Below, piece after piece: positions 56,058 through 64,000 of a stretch of 64,000 nucleotides of DNA. Made by a program: the position numbers and the translations under genes. The stretch is from assembly GCF_050306235.1 (NCBI RefSeq), contig NZ_JBLWFH010000008.1:1-64000 (forward strand), in the 5' to 3' direction. Positions within the stretch are counted from its first letter, which is position 1; each line of letters starts with the position of its first letter. The notes beneath the pieces are model-generated. The model was not told the DNA's origin and did no database searches. It saw only the letters and a list, made by a program, of their open reading frames with translations. Source of the DNA: Glaciecola sp947496235. Its GTDB lineage: Bacteria > Pseudomonadota > Gammaproteobacteria > Enterobacterales > Alteromonadaceae.

Positions 56058-58064
56058 TTAAAACGGTCCTTGTAAGGCTACAGAGTTTTGGTTTGACTGA
56101 TAATAGAGTTGATTTCCACGTAAATAATATATGCCATTGGAAGTGAGTACACTTCTATCGTCTCCAACATATAGATATTCACTTAGCGATTGCTCTGGAA
56201 TTATCTCAAGTTGCTCAGTTAGACTCGGTTGTAGGGTATCTACATCAAAAACCAATAAACCTGTAGCAGGTAAAAAGAAACCATCAGTTTCTAAAACTTG
56301 GTCTTGTCCCCAAGATTCAAATGGCATAGCAAAAGTCGTGACATCGTCATTTGATAAAACTGAAAGTGCGCGATAATCGAATTCAACCGGTGAAAAACTC
56401 TTTTCTTTTTCAATGCTATTCACGACAACAGGATTAGCCGGGTCCCTCACATCAAATAAGCTAATTTTAAGGGCCTGCATGGGTACAACGGCGGCAATAA
56501 AATCACCAGAATCCGGAATGTCACCGGGTAATACTTGCTGACCAACACCAAGAATGTAGTCATTGCCAATGGGTTGCAGATAATTGGAGAATCCGGGGAT
56601 TTCGAGTTCGCCCACCATGGCTGGTAAACTGGGATCGCTAAGATCTAACACGTAAAGTGGATCTATTGTTTCGAAAGTTACCACATAGCCCTTATCGCCA
56701 GAATAACGAACGGCATAAACATCTTCCCCCGGTTTTCCTATAGCTTGAGGATAGGTATCGTTGGGTAATTGTCCAACTACGTTTAGAGATTGTCCTTGTT
56801 GTTCAAGAGTATATAAACGGTGCAGAGGATTTTGAACGTCTGTAACAGCATCAGTGGTTAAGATCCTCAAAATGTCATTTTGTTCGCTTATCCGTAATAC
56901 GGCATGGTCGTCCCAGCCGATAGTGCCTGGTACCGAACCGCTAGCTTGATAATCCACACTGGAATCAAAACTGAACTTATGCGCGAGGGTTTCATTTTCA
57001 ACATTTGCTAATAAGTATAAGGCGTCTGCTGACATATATGTATGGCTAGCGACGGCAGACATACAAATGCCTTGCATATTTTGCGGATTGTTGAGGTCAA
57101 TTTTCGTTATTTGTACCAATTGAGCATAACCATCAAGTTCAGACGCCTGGACAGGAATATAACAATCATCAGGAGATAACAAAGATTGAGTAGCGCCATT
57201 AAATGAAACCTTAGGTAATAAACTTTGGTTGGGTGAGCTGATGATCTTCTGATAATTTGATAATTTGTTTGCATCTGTATCAGCGCCTTCTATCAAATCA
57301 TCGACGGTAGGTACAAAACTACTGATGATATAAATTTGATCATCAATTCTGCGGCTACTGATAAATACTCCTTGAATACTTATTTCATCCGGTGTTTCAA
57401 CTGCATCAATATCTGAAACATCGAAAATACTAATTGTAATTTCGCGGTCTTCTTCGTTTGGTATAGGAGCAAAAAAGGTTGAAGCTGCGCTTTGAATAGA
57501 AAATGCCGGGCTAGGACTGCTGATCACAGATAAGTTGTCCGCTTGTAAAAACAATCCATGAACATAGCGGTTTGTTTCAGCAACTGGCAAAAAAGCTACC
57601 TCTTTAGGTATATTGTCGTTTTGCAACGCCAGTACTCTTATTTGAGTACCTTGTCCTTCTGGCTGTGTCCACCATGACAGATCAGAGATAAAAAATTGTT
57701 CACCATTGAATTCAATTCTATCAAGTTCATCTATGCCTACTTCTTGAGTGTTAGTAGTAGAGAACTGAATTTGAAGGTTTGAGTCATTAGTGCTGCTAGG
57801 GTTGGCCGCGAACTCAGGAAGATTGCCGACACTGTTATTGTATATGCCGTTTTTCAAAAAGGTGGCTACCGCAGCTTCACCTTTTTGTTCAAGACTACCA
57901 TTAAAGGCGGTAGGAGTGTTCAGATTGGGTACTGAGTCTGGTGCTTCTGGTGACAACCCAGAATCTGATGAACTGCCCGAACAAGCTGATAGTAACACCA
58001 TGGTTAAGACACCAAGGCTGTATTTTGCCTTATTTGCGATGTTGAGACTTGTATTCTTATTCAC
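56058..58064 (-). CDS. Beta-propeller domain lipoprotein
   Basis: I prefer GTG 58064, because GGAG lies nine bases ahead of it; an ATG at 58079 has no ribosome binding site. The 668-residue protein has a lipoprotein signal with LLSACSGSS. The rest matches the secreted C-terminal beta-propeller family, with repeats such as VTFETIDPLYVLDLSDPSLPA, split here as VTFETIDPL and YVLDLSDPSLP, and ISLFDVRDPANP. No enzyme activity is known for this family. It is exported and membrane-anchored, divergent from the MipA operon. Confidence 0.82.
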   Translation of the reverse strand: MNKNTSLNIANKAKYSLGVLTMVLLSACSGSSSDSGLSPEAPDSVPNLNTPTAFNGSLEQKGEAAVATFLKNGIYNNSVGNLPEFAANPSSTNDSNLQIQFSTTNTQEVGIDELDRIEFNGEQFFISDLSWWTQPEGQGTQIRVLALQNDNIPKEVAFLPVAETNRYVHGLFLQADNLSVISSPSPAFSIQSAASTFFAPIPNEEDREITISIFDVSDIDAVETPDEISIQGVFISSRRIDDQIYIISSFVPTVDDLIEGADTDANKLSNYQKIISSPNQSLLPKVSFNGATQSLLSPDDCYIPVQASELDGYAQLVQITKIDLNNPQNMQGICMSAVASHTYMSADALYLLANVENETLAHKFSFDSSVDYQASGSVPGTIGWDDHAVLRISEQNDILRILTTDAVTDVQNPLHRLYTLEQQGQSLNVVGQLPNDTYPQAIGKPGEDVYAVRYSGDKGYVVTFETIDPLYVLDLSDPSLPAMVGELEIPGFSNYLQPIGNDYILGVGQQVLPGDIPDSGDFIAAVVPMQALKISLFDVRDPANPVVVNSIEKEKSFSPVEFDYRALSVLSNDDVTTFAMPFESWGQDQVLETDGFFLPATGLLVFDVDTLQPSLTEQLEIIPEQSLSEYLYVGDDRSVLTSNGIYYLRGNQLYYQSNQNSVALQGPF

Positions 58065-58239
58065 AATGATAAACTCCATGTTTTAGATGCTATTACATGG
58101 AATTAGCCTACGTGAGTCAAACGCAAATTACTGATCCAAGTTGCATAAAAATGTGAATATTTGTAACCGACAGATGTGTCCTAATTCATCCTTTGTTACT
58201 CTAGAGCAACTTGAGTCAATACCAGTAGTGAATGGCGTT

Positions 58240-59163
58240 ATGAATTGCTTGCATTCGAGTCTTCAAATCTCGATTTCCGCTATAAAATTTAATCCTGCAA
58301 ACAAAATAGAAAGGTGCTTCAAGGCATTGCTTTTTTTACTTTTGTTTCTGCCGTTAATGAGTGCAAATGCATCAGAACCCGATTGCGAAACGAGTGTATA
58401 TTGTATAGACGAAAACAGTTGGCAGTTGGGTATTGCTATGGGTTTAGGCGGGCGGACAAATCCTTTAGTAGACGGTGATGCAGTTCCCTTTCTCTTATTG
58501 CCTGATATTGCGTATTACGGGGAATCTTTTTATTTCGACAATGGCGAATTAGGGTTTCAATTTTACCCCACTCAAAACACCAGTATTGAAACCTTTATCG
58601 CCCCAAATTCAGAGCGAGCAAATTTTAGTTTTTGGCACCCCTCTAATATATTAATACCAGCTGCTAGTTTTGGCTCTGATGCAACAGGCATAGATGATGA
58701 GCTTGAGTTATCAATTGAGCAAATTGAAACGAGAAAATGGGCCATTGACGGTGGCATTAGATTGCAGTGGTATCATCAATCACATCATTTCCAGATAAAA
58801 TTTATTACCGATGTTTCCGGCGTTCATAATGGCCAACAGATTAACTTGGCTTATAGATATCTACTTCACAAAGACAATTGGCGTTTGAATCTTGGACCAC
58901 AAGTCAAATGGATGAGTAGTCAATTAACAGATTACTACTATGGTGTTCGTAAAGGTGATACCCCTATTGAGGAGCTATTCTATGAAGCTTCTTCGGGTTT
59001 TCAATATGGTCTTGATTTAAATGCTTCATATGCGGTGAACGCCCATTGGCAGTGGTTGTTTCGAACCTCCTATACAAAATTACACGAAGGAATGTCAGAC
59101 AGTCCAATTGTAGAAGACGATTATGTCGCCTCTGCTTTTGTCGGCATTGCGTACAGGTTTTAG
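58240..59163 (+). CDS. MipA/OmpV-family outer-membrane protein (start uncertain)
   Basis: The C-terminal 240 residues form a MipA/OmpV barrel ending in SAFVGIAYRF, with LGIAMGLGGRTNPL as N-terminal strand and LLLPDIAYYGESFYFDNGELG. The signal is the hydrophobic LLFLLLFLPLMSANA, but no well-placed start precedes it. The frame is open from TTG 58141, and ATG 58240 gives an unusually long signal region of about 44 residues. MipA proteins are linked to murein-enzyme scaffolding and antimicrobial-peptide resistance. It heads an operon with DUF3019, response regulator and kinase genes. Confidence 0.8.
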   Translation: MNCLHSSLQISISAIKFNPANKIERCFKALLFLLLFLPLMSANASEPDCETSVYCIDENSWQLGIAMGLGGRTNPLVDGDAVPFLLLPDIAYYGESFYFDNGELGFQFYPTQNTSIETFIAPNSERANFSFWHPSNILIPAASFGSDATGIDDELELSIEQIETRKWAIDGGIRLQWYHQSHHFQIKFITDVSGVHNGQQINLAYRYLLHKDNWRLNLGPQVKWMSSQLTDYYYGVRKGDTPIEELFYEASSGFQYGLDLNASYAVNAHWQWLFRTSYTKLHEGMSDSPIVEDDYVASAFVGIAYRF

Positions 59164-59174
59164 GAGTCGTGCGC

Positions 59175-59549
59175 ATGAAATTATTTGCTTATTTGACTAT
59201 CACCTTGGCACTACTTTTATTCAGTAATTCCCTAGAAGCAATGGAATGGGAGGTTATTCCCGAACAATGTATAGTGAGTCAATCAAATGAAGTTTGTGAC
59301 GCTAAAGTGCGTATTAGCGTTACGCAAAACAAAGAAGTCGTTTGTATTAGAATTATAGAAAAACTAAACCGCTGTTTGCCTGTAAATAACACGGAAACGT
59401 TGTCGATTAATTTAAAAATCACAGGCCCCGTGAGCATAGAATTGTTGCAACAAAACGGCGATATTATTGATATTAAACAGATTAAATATACACTCATTAA
59501 TGCCAAGCCAAAACGGCGAAGGGTTAAACTGCCATGGAGTGTTTTTTAA
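59175..59549 (+). CDS. Exported DUF3019-family protein
   Basis: ATG 59175 follows a TAGGAG site and gives the signal peptide MKLFAYLTITLALLLFSNSL; a much longer frame from 59046 overlaps the MipA gene and is rejected. The 124-residue protein has the DUF3019 Ig-like layout, with paired Cys residues (QCIVSQSNEVCDAKVRISVT) and a terminal basic segment. It is periplasmic or surface-bound, of unknown role. Its steady place between MipA and the two-component genes suggests a part in envelope-stress sensing. Confidence 0.82.
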   Translation: MKLFAYLTITLALLLFSNSLEAMEWEVIPEQCIVSQSNEVCDAKVRISVTQNKEVVCIRIIEKLNRCLPVNNTETLSINLKITGPVSIELLQQNGDIIDIKQIKYTLINAKPKRRRVKLPWSVF

Positions 59550-59550
59550 C

Positions 59551-60252
59551 ATGCAAATGCAAGATAAGGTAGTTTTGGTCGAAGATGACAGGCGTTTACG
59601 AGAACTGATCAGCGACTATCTAAAGAACAATAATTTTGCAGTAACCTCACTAGCTGATGGAAGCAATTTATTGCAGACAGTGGCTTCCTGTCAGCCGCAA
59701 ATTGTGGTGCTTGATATCATGCTTCCTGGGGACAACGGGTTTACTTTGTGCCGGAAATTACGCCAACATTATTCAGGCCCCATTCTATTTTTAACGGCCA
59801 AAAACGATGCAATCGATCAACTTCTAGGATTTGAGTTAGGGGCGGATGATTATGTTATCAAACCAGTAGAACCTAGAGTGCTAGTCGCTAGAATAAAAGC
59901 CTTATTACGCAGAGTATCCACACCAGTGAACAAAGCGCCTAAAACCTTGAGTTTTGGACGTTTAAGTATAGACAAGCTAGCCCGCAAAGTGACCCTTGAT
60001 GAGGAGGATATTGCATTAACCAGTCATGAATTTGATTTACTCTATGCGTTAGCTGAAAACGCAGGGACAGTGGTACATAAAGAAGTGATTTATCAACAGA
60101 TCATCGGCCGAGAATATGACGGTCAAGACAGATCCGCCGATGTCAGAATTTCACGTATTCGCAAAAAGCTCAAAGATAACCCACAGAATCCTTACAGAAT
60201 CAAAACTATATGGGGTAAAGGCTTCTTTTTTGTCGCGGACGCGTGGCAGTAG
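59551..60252 (+). CDS. OmpR-family response regulator
   Basis: ATG 59551 begins one base after the DUF3019 stop, with GGAG ahead of it. The 233-residue protein has a receiver domain (Asp12, Asp13, phospho-acceptor Asp55 in VVLDIMLPGD, and IKPVEPRVL with the conserved Lys) and a C-terminal winged helix (about 130-230, with DRSADVRISRIRKKL). It is a DNA-binding regulator phosphorylated by the kinase encoded 9 bases downstream. It probably controls its own operon with mipA and DUF3019 genes. Confidence 0.93.
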   Translation: MQMQDKVVLVEDDRRLRELISDYLKNNNFAVTSLADGSNLLQTVASCQPQIVVLDIMLPGDNGFTLCRKLRQHYSGPILFLTAKNDAIDQLLGFELGADDYVIKPVEPRVLVARIKALLRRVSTPVNKAPKTLSFGRLSIDKLARKVTLDEEDIALTSHEFDLLYALAENAGTVVHKEVIYQQIIGREYDGQDRSADVRISRIRKKLKDNPQNPYRIKTIWGKGFFFVADAWQ

Positions 60253-60261
60253 AAACGCCCT

Positions 60262-61491
60262 ATGACAAGATTATTTTTAAGTTTATACCTGTTTATCGCG
60301 ATTAGCTTGGTGGTACTAACTGCAGGGTTAAACAATATGTTTTTTAGTGAAACAGAAAATTTAACGCAAGAGCAACAAGCCTGGATAAACACAGTTCAAG
60401 CATTGGTCAATGATATACAAAACCTCACCTCGATTTTAGACAATGCTGGTATTCAATATCAAATATCACCGCTATCAGACGTAGTCTTAGCCGAATCCGT
60501 TGATCAAACTTTGCAACAGGACAAGGTTATTTGGGGGTATGAAGATAACCTGTGGCAAATTTATGTTATGACGTCATCTCAGCAGCTAATTCAGATCAGT
60601 TTTGCTCAATCTGAAGCTAATGCTGTTTGGTGGTTATACACCAGTTTGTTTTTTATTTTGTTAGGGATTTTGATCGCCATTTGGATTTATCCTTTATGGC
60701 GAGACATGAATAAGTTAGTTAAGGCTACCCAAATTATTCATCAAGATGGCTCCTTTGCTGTACCAATCTTGCCCACAAGTTCTCCAGTCAAGCCGGTCGC
60801 AGATGCTTTAAGGCATCTAGAGGATAAGGTCACGTTATTACTGGCCAATCAACGGGAACTCGCTGGTGCTGTCACCCATGAATTTAAAACACCAATTGCA
60901 CGGCTTAAGTTCGCGTTAAACAGTGATGCAGATTTAAGTGCGAAAGATGTTGAAAAAGCGAAGAAAGATGTAGACGAACTTGACGCTTTGATTCAAGAAA
61001 TGTTGGATTTTACCAAACTTTCAAATCAACAAGTGGATTTGCACATGGAAGAGATTCCTGTGGATGAACTTTGTTTACAACGCATCGAACATTTTTCCCA
61101 TTTGGCGCCCAAGGCAATTAAGATCTCATTAAAAACAGAAAGTTTTAACTTGGTGGCAGATGGGTATTTGGTCTCCCGTGCATTGGATAACCTATTAAGT
61201 AATGCCATTCGATATGCGAAAACAACTATCCTAGTTTCAGCTGAAAAAACGGATAGTCATTGTAGGATTCAGGTTGAGGACGATGGGCTTGGTTTATCGG
61301 AAGAGCAAATGAACAAGGTATTTGAGCCTTTTTACCGAGCGGACGAAGCAAGGCATAGAGATTTTGGTGGTACAGGGTTGGGATTGGCTACTGTAAAACG
61401 CATTGTGACTTGGCATCAAGGCAAAGTCGATGTTAGCAAAAGTCAATTTGGCGGTGCTAAGTTTTCCTTAGAATTTCCTCTGACGGATTAA
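60262..61491 (+). CDS. Sensor histidine kinase
   Basis: This 409-residue kinase has two membrane helices (about 4-22 and 123-145) with a periplasmic sensor of only 100 residues. A HAMP-like linker, a HisKA domain with AVTHEFKTPIARLKFAL (His206) and a HATPase domain with DNLLSNAIRYAKT, VEDDGLGL and GGTGLGLATVKRI follow. It is the partner of the response regulator directly upstream and resembles RstB/PhoQ-type envelope sensors. The signal is unknown but probably relates to the MipA and DUF3019 proteins of the same operon. Confidence 0.93.
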   Translation: MTRLFLSLYLFIAISLVVLTAGLNNMFFSETENLTQEQQAWINTVQALVNDIQNLTSILDNAGIQYQISPLSDVVLAESVDQTLQQDKVIWGYEDNLWQIYVMTSSQQLIQISFAQSEANAVWWLYTSLFFILLGILIAIWIYPLWRDMNKLVKATQIIHQDGSFAVPILPTSSPVKPVADALRHLEDKVTLLLANQRELAGAVTHEFKTPIARLKFALNSDADLSAKDVEKAKKDVDELDALIQEMLDFTKLSNQQVDLHMEEIPVDELCLQRIEHFSHLAPKAIKISLKTESFNLVADGYLVSRALDNLLSNAIRYAKTTILVSAEKTDSHCRIQVEDDGLGLSEEQMNKVFEPFYRADEARHRDFGGTGLGLATVKRIVTWHQGKVDVSKSQFGGAKFSLEFPLTD

Positions 61492-61495
61492 AAAA

Positions 61496-61519
61496 AAGGG
61501 CAATCTAACGATTACCCTT
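61496..61519. terminator. Intrinsic terminator between convergent genes
   Basis: A 10-base stem AAGGGCAATC/GATTACCCTT with one mismatch and a 4-base loop has a run of eight T residues on the - strand and a weaker T tract on the + strand. It ends the Gfo/Idh gene and probably the two-component operon. Confidence 0.75.
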
Positions 61520-61584
61520 GTTTCTAAACTTGTGAATACACCCCATCTGCATTTGGACAGTAATCACAAAGATTCTGTAACTCT

Positions 61585-62754
61585 TTAAAGAATGTTTTCT
61601 AATTTAAATGGCACCCATTTTTCGTTTGCTCGAGTAGCGGCTACGCAATTTTCGATAAAAGCCATACCTCGGATAGCGTCTTCTATGCCGGGTACTTCGG
61701 AAAGAGTATCGCTTCCCGTGCCTTCAAATTTTCGAATTTGTTTCACAAAATCTAAATAGATATTGGCAAAAGCTTCGAGGTAACCTTCAGGATGACCTGC
61801 TGGAGTGCGCATTGCACTACTGGCTTTAGGCGTAAATGCCCCCACGCCAGTGCGAATTACTTGGCGAGCTTGATCATTATATTTTAAGGTTAAGGTATTT
61901 GGCTCTTCTTGACGCCACTCCAAACCCGCTTTGGTACCATAAATACGCAAACTTAGATTGTTTTCTTCACCGACACTAATTTGACTGGCAATTAGTACGC
62001 CTTTAGCGCCATTGTTAAAACGCAGCAATACGTTGCCGTCATCATCAAGTTCGCGTCCTGGCACTACAGGTTGCAAATCAGCGCACAGCTCTGTTATTTC
62101 TAGACCAGAAACATATTCAGCCAAATTAGCTGCATGTACACCAATATCACCCATACAGCAACTTACTCCAGCGCGTTTGGGATCTAATCGCCATGCAGCT
62201 TGCTTGTTATCTTCGCCCGGCGCTTCTGATAACCAGCCTTGAGAATATTCAACGATAATCTTGGTAATTTCGCCTAGTTCCCCCTGCACAATCCGCTGCT
62301 GCGCTTCTTTTACTAGGGGATAACCTGTATAGGTGTGAGTTAAACCGTAAAGTACCTCATGCTTATCAAGCACTGCTTTCAAGGCTATAGCTTCATCTAA
62401 CGTGAAAGTGGCGGGTTTGTCTGACATGACATGAAAACCAGCTTCTATCGCCGCTTTGGCTACAGGAAAGTGCAGATGATTTGGCGTCACTATGGACACA
62501 AACTGCATTCTTTCGTCAGCCGGTTTTTTCGCTTCCTCGTCAAACATCTCTTGATAGGTAGCATAACAACGAGCAGGATCTAAACTTAACATCTCACCCG
62601 TTGCTTTACAGTTATCAAGCGAAGAAGAGAAAGCACCACAAACTAATTGAATTTCACCATCCAGTGCAGATGCGGCTCTGTGCACAGCTCCTATAAAGGC
62701 CCCTTGTCCACCGCCTACCATACCCATTCTGATTTTGTTGTTGTATCCGCTCAT
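61585..62754 (-). CDS. Gfo/Idh/MocA-family sugar oxidoreductase
   Basis: I start at ATG 62754, which places the NAD-binding MGMVGGGQGAFIG about residue 9; a TTG 42 bases upstream is rejected. The 389-residue cytosolic enzyme has DKPATFTLDEA (conserved Lys-Pro), TYTGYPLVKEA and WRLDPKRAGVSCCMGDIGVHAANL with the catalytic His. Family members oxidise or reduce sugars, often at C3, with NAD(P). Long relatives of this length accompany TIM-barrel and MFS genes in keto-sugar loci. A hairpin with T tract lies in its leader, and a candidate regulator site farther upstream. Confidence 0.9.
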   Translation of the reverse strand: MSGYNNKIRMGMVGGGQGAFIGAVHRAASALDGEIQLVCGAFSSSLDNCKATGEMLSLDPARCYATYQEMFDEEAKKPADERMQFVSIVTPNHLHFPVAKAAIEAGFHVMSDKPATFTLDEAIALKAVLDKHEVLYGLTHTYTGYPLVKEAQQRIVQGELGEITKIIVEYSQGWLSEAPGEDNKQAAWRLDPKRAGVSCCMGDIGVHAANLAEYVSGLEITELCADLQPVVPGRELDDDGNVLLRFNNGAKGVLIASQISVGEENNLSLRIYGTKAGLEWRQEEPNTLTLKYNDQARQVIRTGVGAFTPKASSAMRTPAGHPEGYLEAFANIYLDFVKQIRKFEGTGSDTLSEVPGIEDAIRGMAFIENCVAATRANEKWVPFKLENIL

Positions 62755-62790
62755 GAATTCGCCATTAGTTTGATGTGTTGATATAAAAAT

Positions 62791-62827
62791 TGCCAAGCCA
62801 ATCCGATGGAATCGGTATTGGTTGGCA
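62791..62827 (-). promoter_or_regulatory. Terminator-like hairpin in the Gfo/Idh leader
   Basis: A stem of 16 pairs (5, 5 and 6 bp, separated by single-base bulges) with a GGA loop is followed on the - strand by ATTTTTATAT. It ends 36 bases before the Gfo/Idh start. It may be a leader attenuator of that gene or the terminator of the upstream DNA ligase gene. Confidence 0.6.
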
Positions 62828-62975
62828 ACACACAGGGAAATTATTATATTTTTAAACGTATTGTTGTATGAACTTTGATGACTTCACAGATATAAATGTA
62901 AAGTTAACAAGTTGTTAAATTATAAAGCGGGACGGCAAATTTTTTTATGATAAATTCGTTAATTGATGTGACATA

Positions 62976-62983
62976 TTCGGCGT
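62976..62983 (+). promoter_or_regulatory. Candidate regulator site TTCGGCGT, copy 4
   Basis: The 8-mer lies between the Gfo/Idh and DNA ligase genes, within ACATATTCGGCGT (62971-62983), the same 13-mer found at 47826-47838 next to the araC gene. It is about 220 bases upstream of the Gfo/Idh start. Confidence 0.45.
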
Positions 62984-63021
62984 CCTTTGTTGGTATATTT
63001 GCGCCGCATTAGATTTTCAGT

Positions 63022-64000
63022 CTATTGGCTTAGCATTGATTTAAGCGTTTCTAGGCTGTCAGCTTCCTCAGCTGGCTTGTCCCAACGGATACGATGGATG
63101 CGCGGAAAGCGCAGTGCTAATCCCGATTTATGGCGGTTAGATTCATGCACTGAATCAAAGGCGACTTCAAATACCAATGCTTTATTTACTTCTTTGACTG
63201 GTCCAAAGCGTCCAATAGTATTATTGCGTACCCAGCGATCTAACTGCTTGAGTTCGTCATCAGTAAATCCTGAATAGGCTTTGCCTATAGGTAGGAGTTT
63301 ATCCTGTTGCCAGCAACCAAAAGTGTAATCGGAATAAAATGATGATCTTTTGCCATGACCGCGTTGAGCATACATTATGACCGCATCTATTAATCGAGGC
63401 TCTCGTTTCCATTTGTACCAAGCGCCTTTAGGGCGACCGGCTACATATTGACTGTCTTTTGCTTTTAGCATCAATCCTTCAATGTAACCTTGTTCAAGGG
63501 TAGTTGCTTGTTCTCTGAGTGAGGTCAATTGTTCAATTGAAGCAAATTCAAGTTCTTCAGAGAAATGAATAAAATCATATGGCTGATTATCAAACCAAGA
63601 TTTCAAAAATTGTTTACGTTTAGTGAGTACTAACTGTCGTAGGTCTTTTTTGTGTAAGGATAAACAATCATAAAGAATTAAACCCGCAGGATATTGCTGG
63701 ATTAATTTATTGCTGGGTTTCTTTTTATTTAAACGTTGTTGCAACTGATTAAAACTGCCAATGTGATGTGTTTCCTTTGCTAACACACCTGTTATCTGGT
63801 TTTGTTGTTCTTTGGGTTGAATAACGATAAGTTCACCATCAAACACACCACTTATATTCTGATGATCTAAGTTTTGCATAATGTCTGGAAAAGAGTGACT
63901 TATATCATCGCCAGTGCGACTAAAAATCGCCTTTCCATGTTCGGATATGACCAGTTGCACGCGGATACCGTCAAATTTCCATTCAGCGATATAGTCTTGG
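63022..64000 (-). CDS. ATP-dependent DNA ligase, 5' end outside the window
   Basis: The frame stays open to the right edge. The last visible codons encode EWKFDGIR, the ligase motif I with the Lys that takes AMP. Further motifs follow: GVFDGELIV (motif III-like), EGLMLKAKDSQYVAGRPKGAWYKWKRE split as EGLMLKA and WYKWKRE (motifs IV and V), and a C-terminal OB-fold with RFPRIHRIRWDK. About 326 residues are visible, and an N-terminal domain of about 200 residues is expected beyond. The type is that of bacterial ligases encoded with a DEXH helicase and a nuclease for repair. An in-frame GTG at 63960 is internal, not the start. Confidence 0.9.
   Translation of the reverse strand, partial: QDYIAEWKFDGIRVQLVISEHGKAIFSRTGDDISHSFPDIMQNLDHQNISGVFDGELIVIQPKEQQNQITGVLAKETHHIGSFNQLQQRLNKKKPSNKLIQQYPAGLILYDCLSLHKKDLRQLVLTKRKQFLKSWFDNQPYDFIHFSEELEFASIEQLTSLREQATTLEQGYIEGLMLKAKDSQYVAGRPKGAWYKWKREPRLIDAVIMYAQRGHGKRSSFYSDYTFGCWQQDKLLPIGKAYSGFTDDELKQLDRWVRNNTIGRFGPVKEVNKALVFEVAFDSVHESNRHKSGLALRFPRIHRIRWDKPAEEADSLETLKSMLSQ

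Noticed and set aside
59046..59174. Long N-terminal extension of the DUF3019 gene
   Set aside because: It overlaps the MipA coding end, is Cys/Arg-rich without sense, and a TAGGAG site with signal peptide sits at 59175.

Overview
The window looks like chromosomal DNA of a marine gammaproteobacterium of the Alteromonadales (Paraglaciecola/Glaciecola-like; inferred from moderately low GC and from the mix of large TonB-dependent receptors, TPR-sulfotransferase, MipA-DUF3019-two-component set, DUF885 lipoprotein and marine polysaccharide enzymes). It holds about 48 protein genes, including two partial ones at the edges. I saw no rRNA, tRNA, transposase, prophage or CRISPR array.

Layout. 0.3-0.9 kb: a small basic protein overlapping a short LMW phosphatase. 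1.1-8.8 kb (- strand): a nutrient-uptake locus of ECF sigma factor, stub FecR, TonB-dependent receptor, SLC13/DASS transporter, SGNH-like lipoprotein and M14 carboxypeptidase. 9.1-14.5 kb (+): MazG, a D-2-hydroxyacid dehydrogenase and an abutting 1197-residue beta-helix membrane protein of unknown role. 14.6-21.2 kb (+): a xylan/beta-glucan operon (GH9, Dabb protein, GH10, GH8, CE1-type esterase), broken between GH10 and GH8 by a perfect 64-bp inverted repeat. 21.2-25.9 kb (-): TPR-sulfotransferase and a TonB receptor. 26.2-28.6 kb (+): BCCT transporter and MarR regulator. 28.7-30.5 kb (-): a BtuB-like receptor.

30.7-37.4 kb and 43.0-53.9 kb, plus 61.6-62.8 kb, carry parts that fit an oxidative 3-keto-sugar pathway: ThuA protein, an exported TIM-barrel isomerase, three DUF1080 (3-keto-disaccharide hydrolase) domains, two large c-type cytochrome/beta-propeller proteins, a GMC oxidoreductase with Tat-exported partner, an MFS sugar transporter, a cytosolic TIM-barrel isomerase, an AraC regulator with a PAS domain and a Gfo/Idh dehydrogenase. 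The 8-mer TTCGGCGT occurs four times in the leader/promoter regions of these genes, which suggests one regulon.

The remaining genes are a LysR/azoreductase pair, a PEP-CTERM-like four-repeat protein, an orphan membrane-anchored protein, a DUF885 lipoprotein, an N-terminally shortened fructosamine kinase, a chemotaxis receptor, a beta-propeller lipoprotein, the MipA-DUF3019-response regulator-histidine kinase operon, and the 3' part of an ATP-dependent DNA ligase at the right edge.

All functions are read from recognisable motifs and context. Substrates of the receptors and transporters, and the keto-sugar assignment, are inference.
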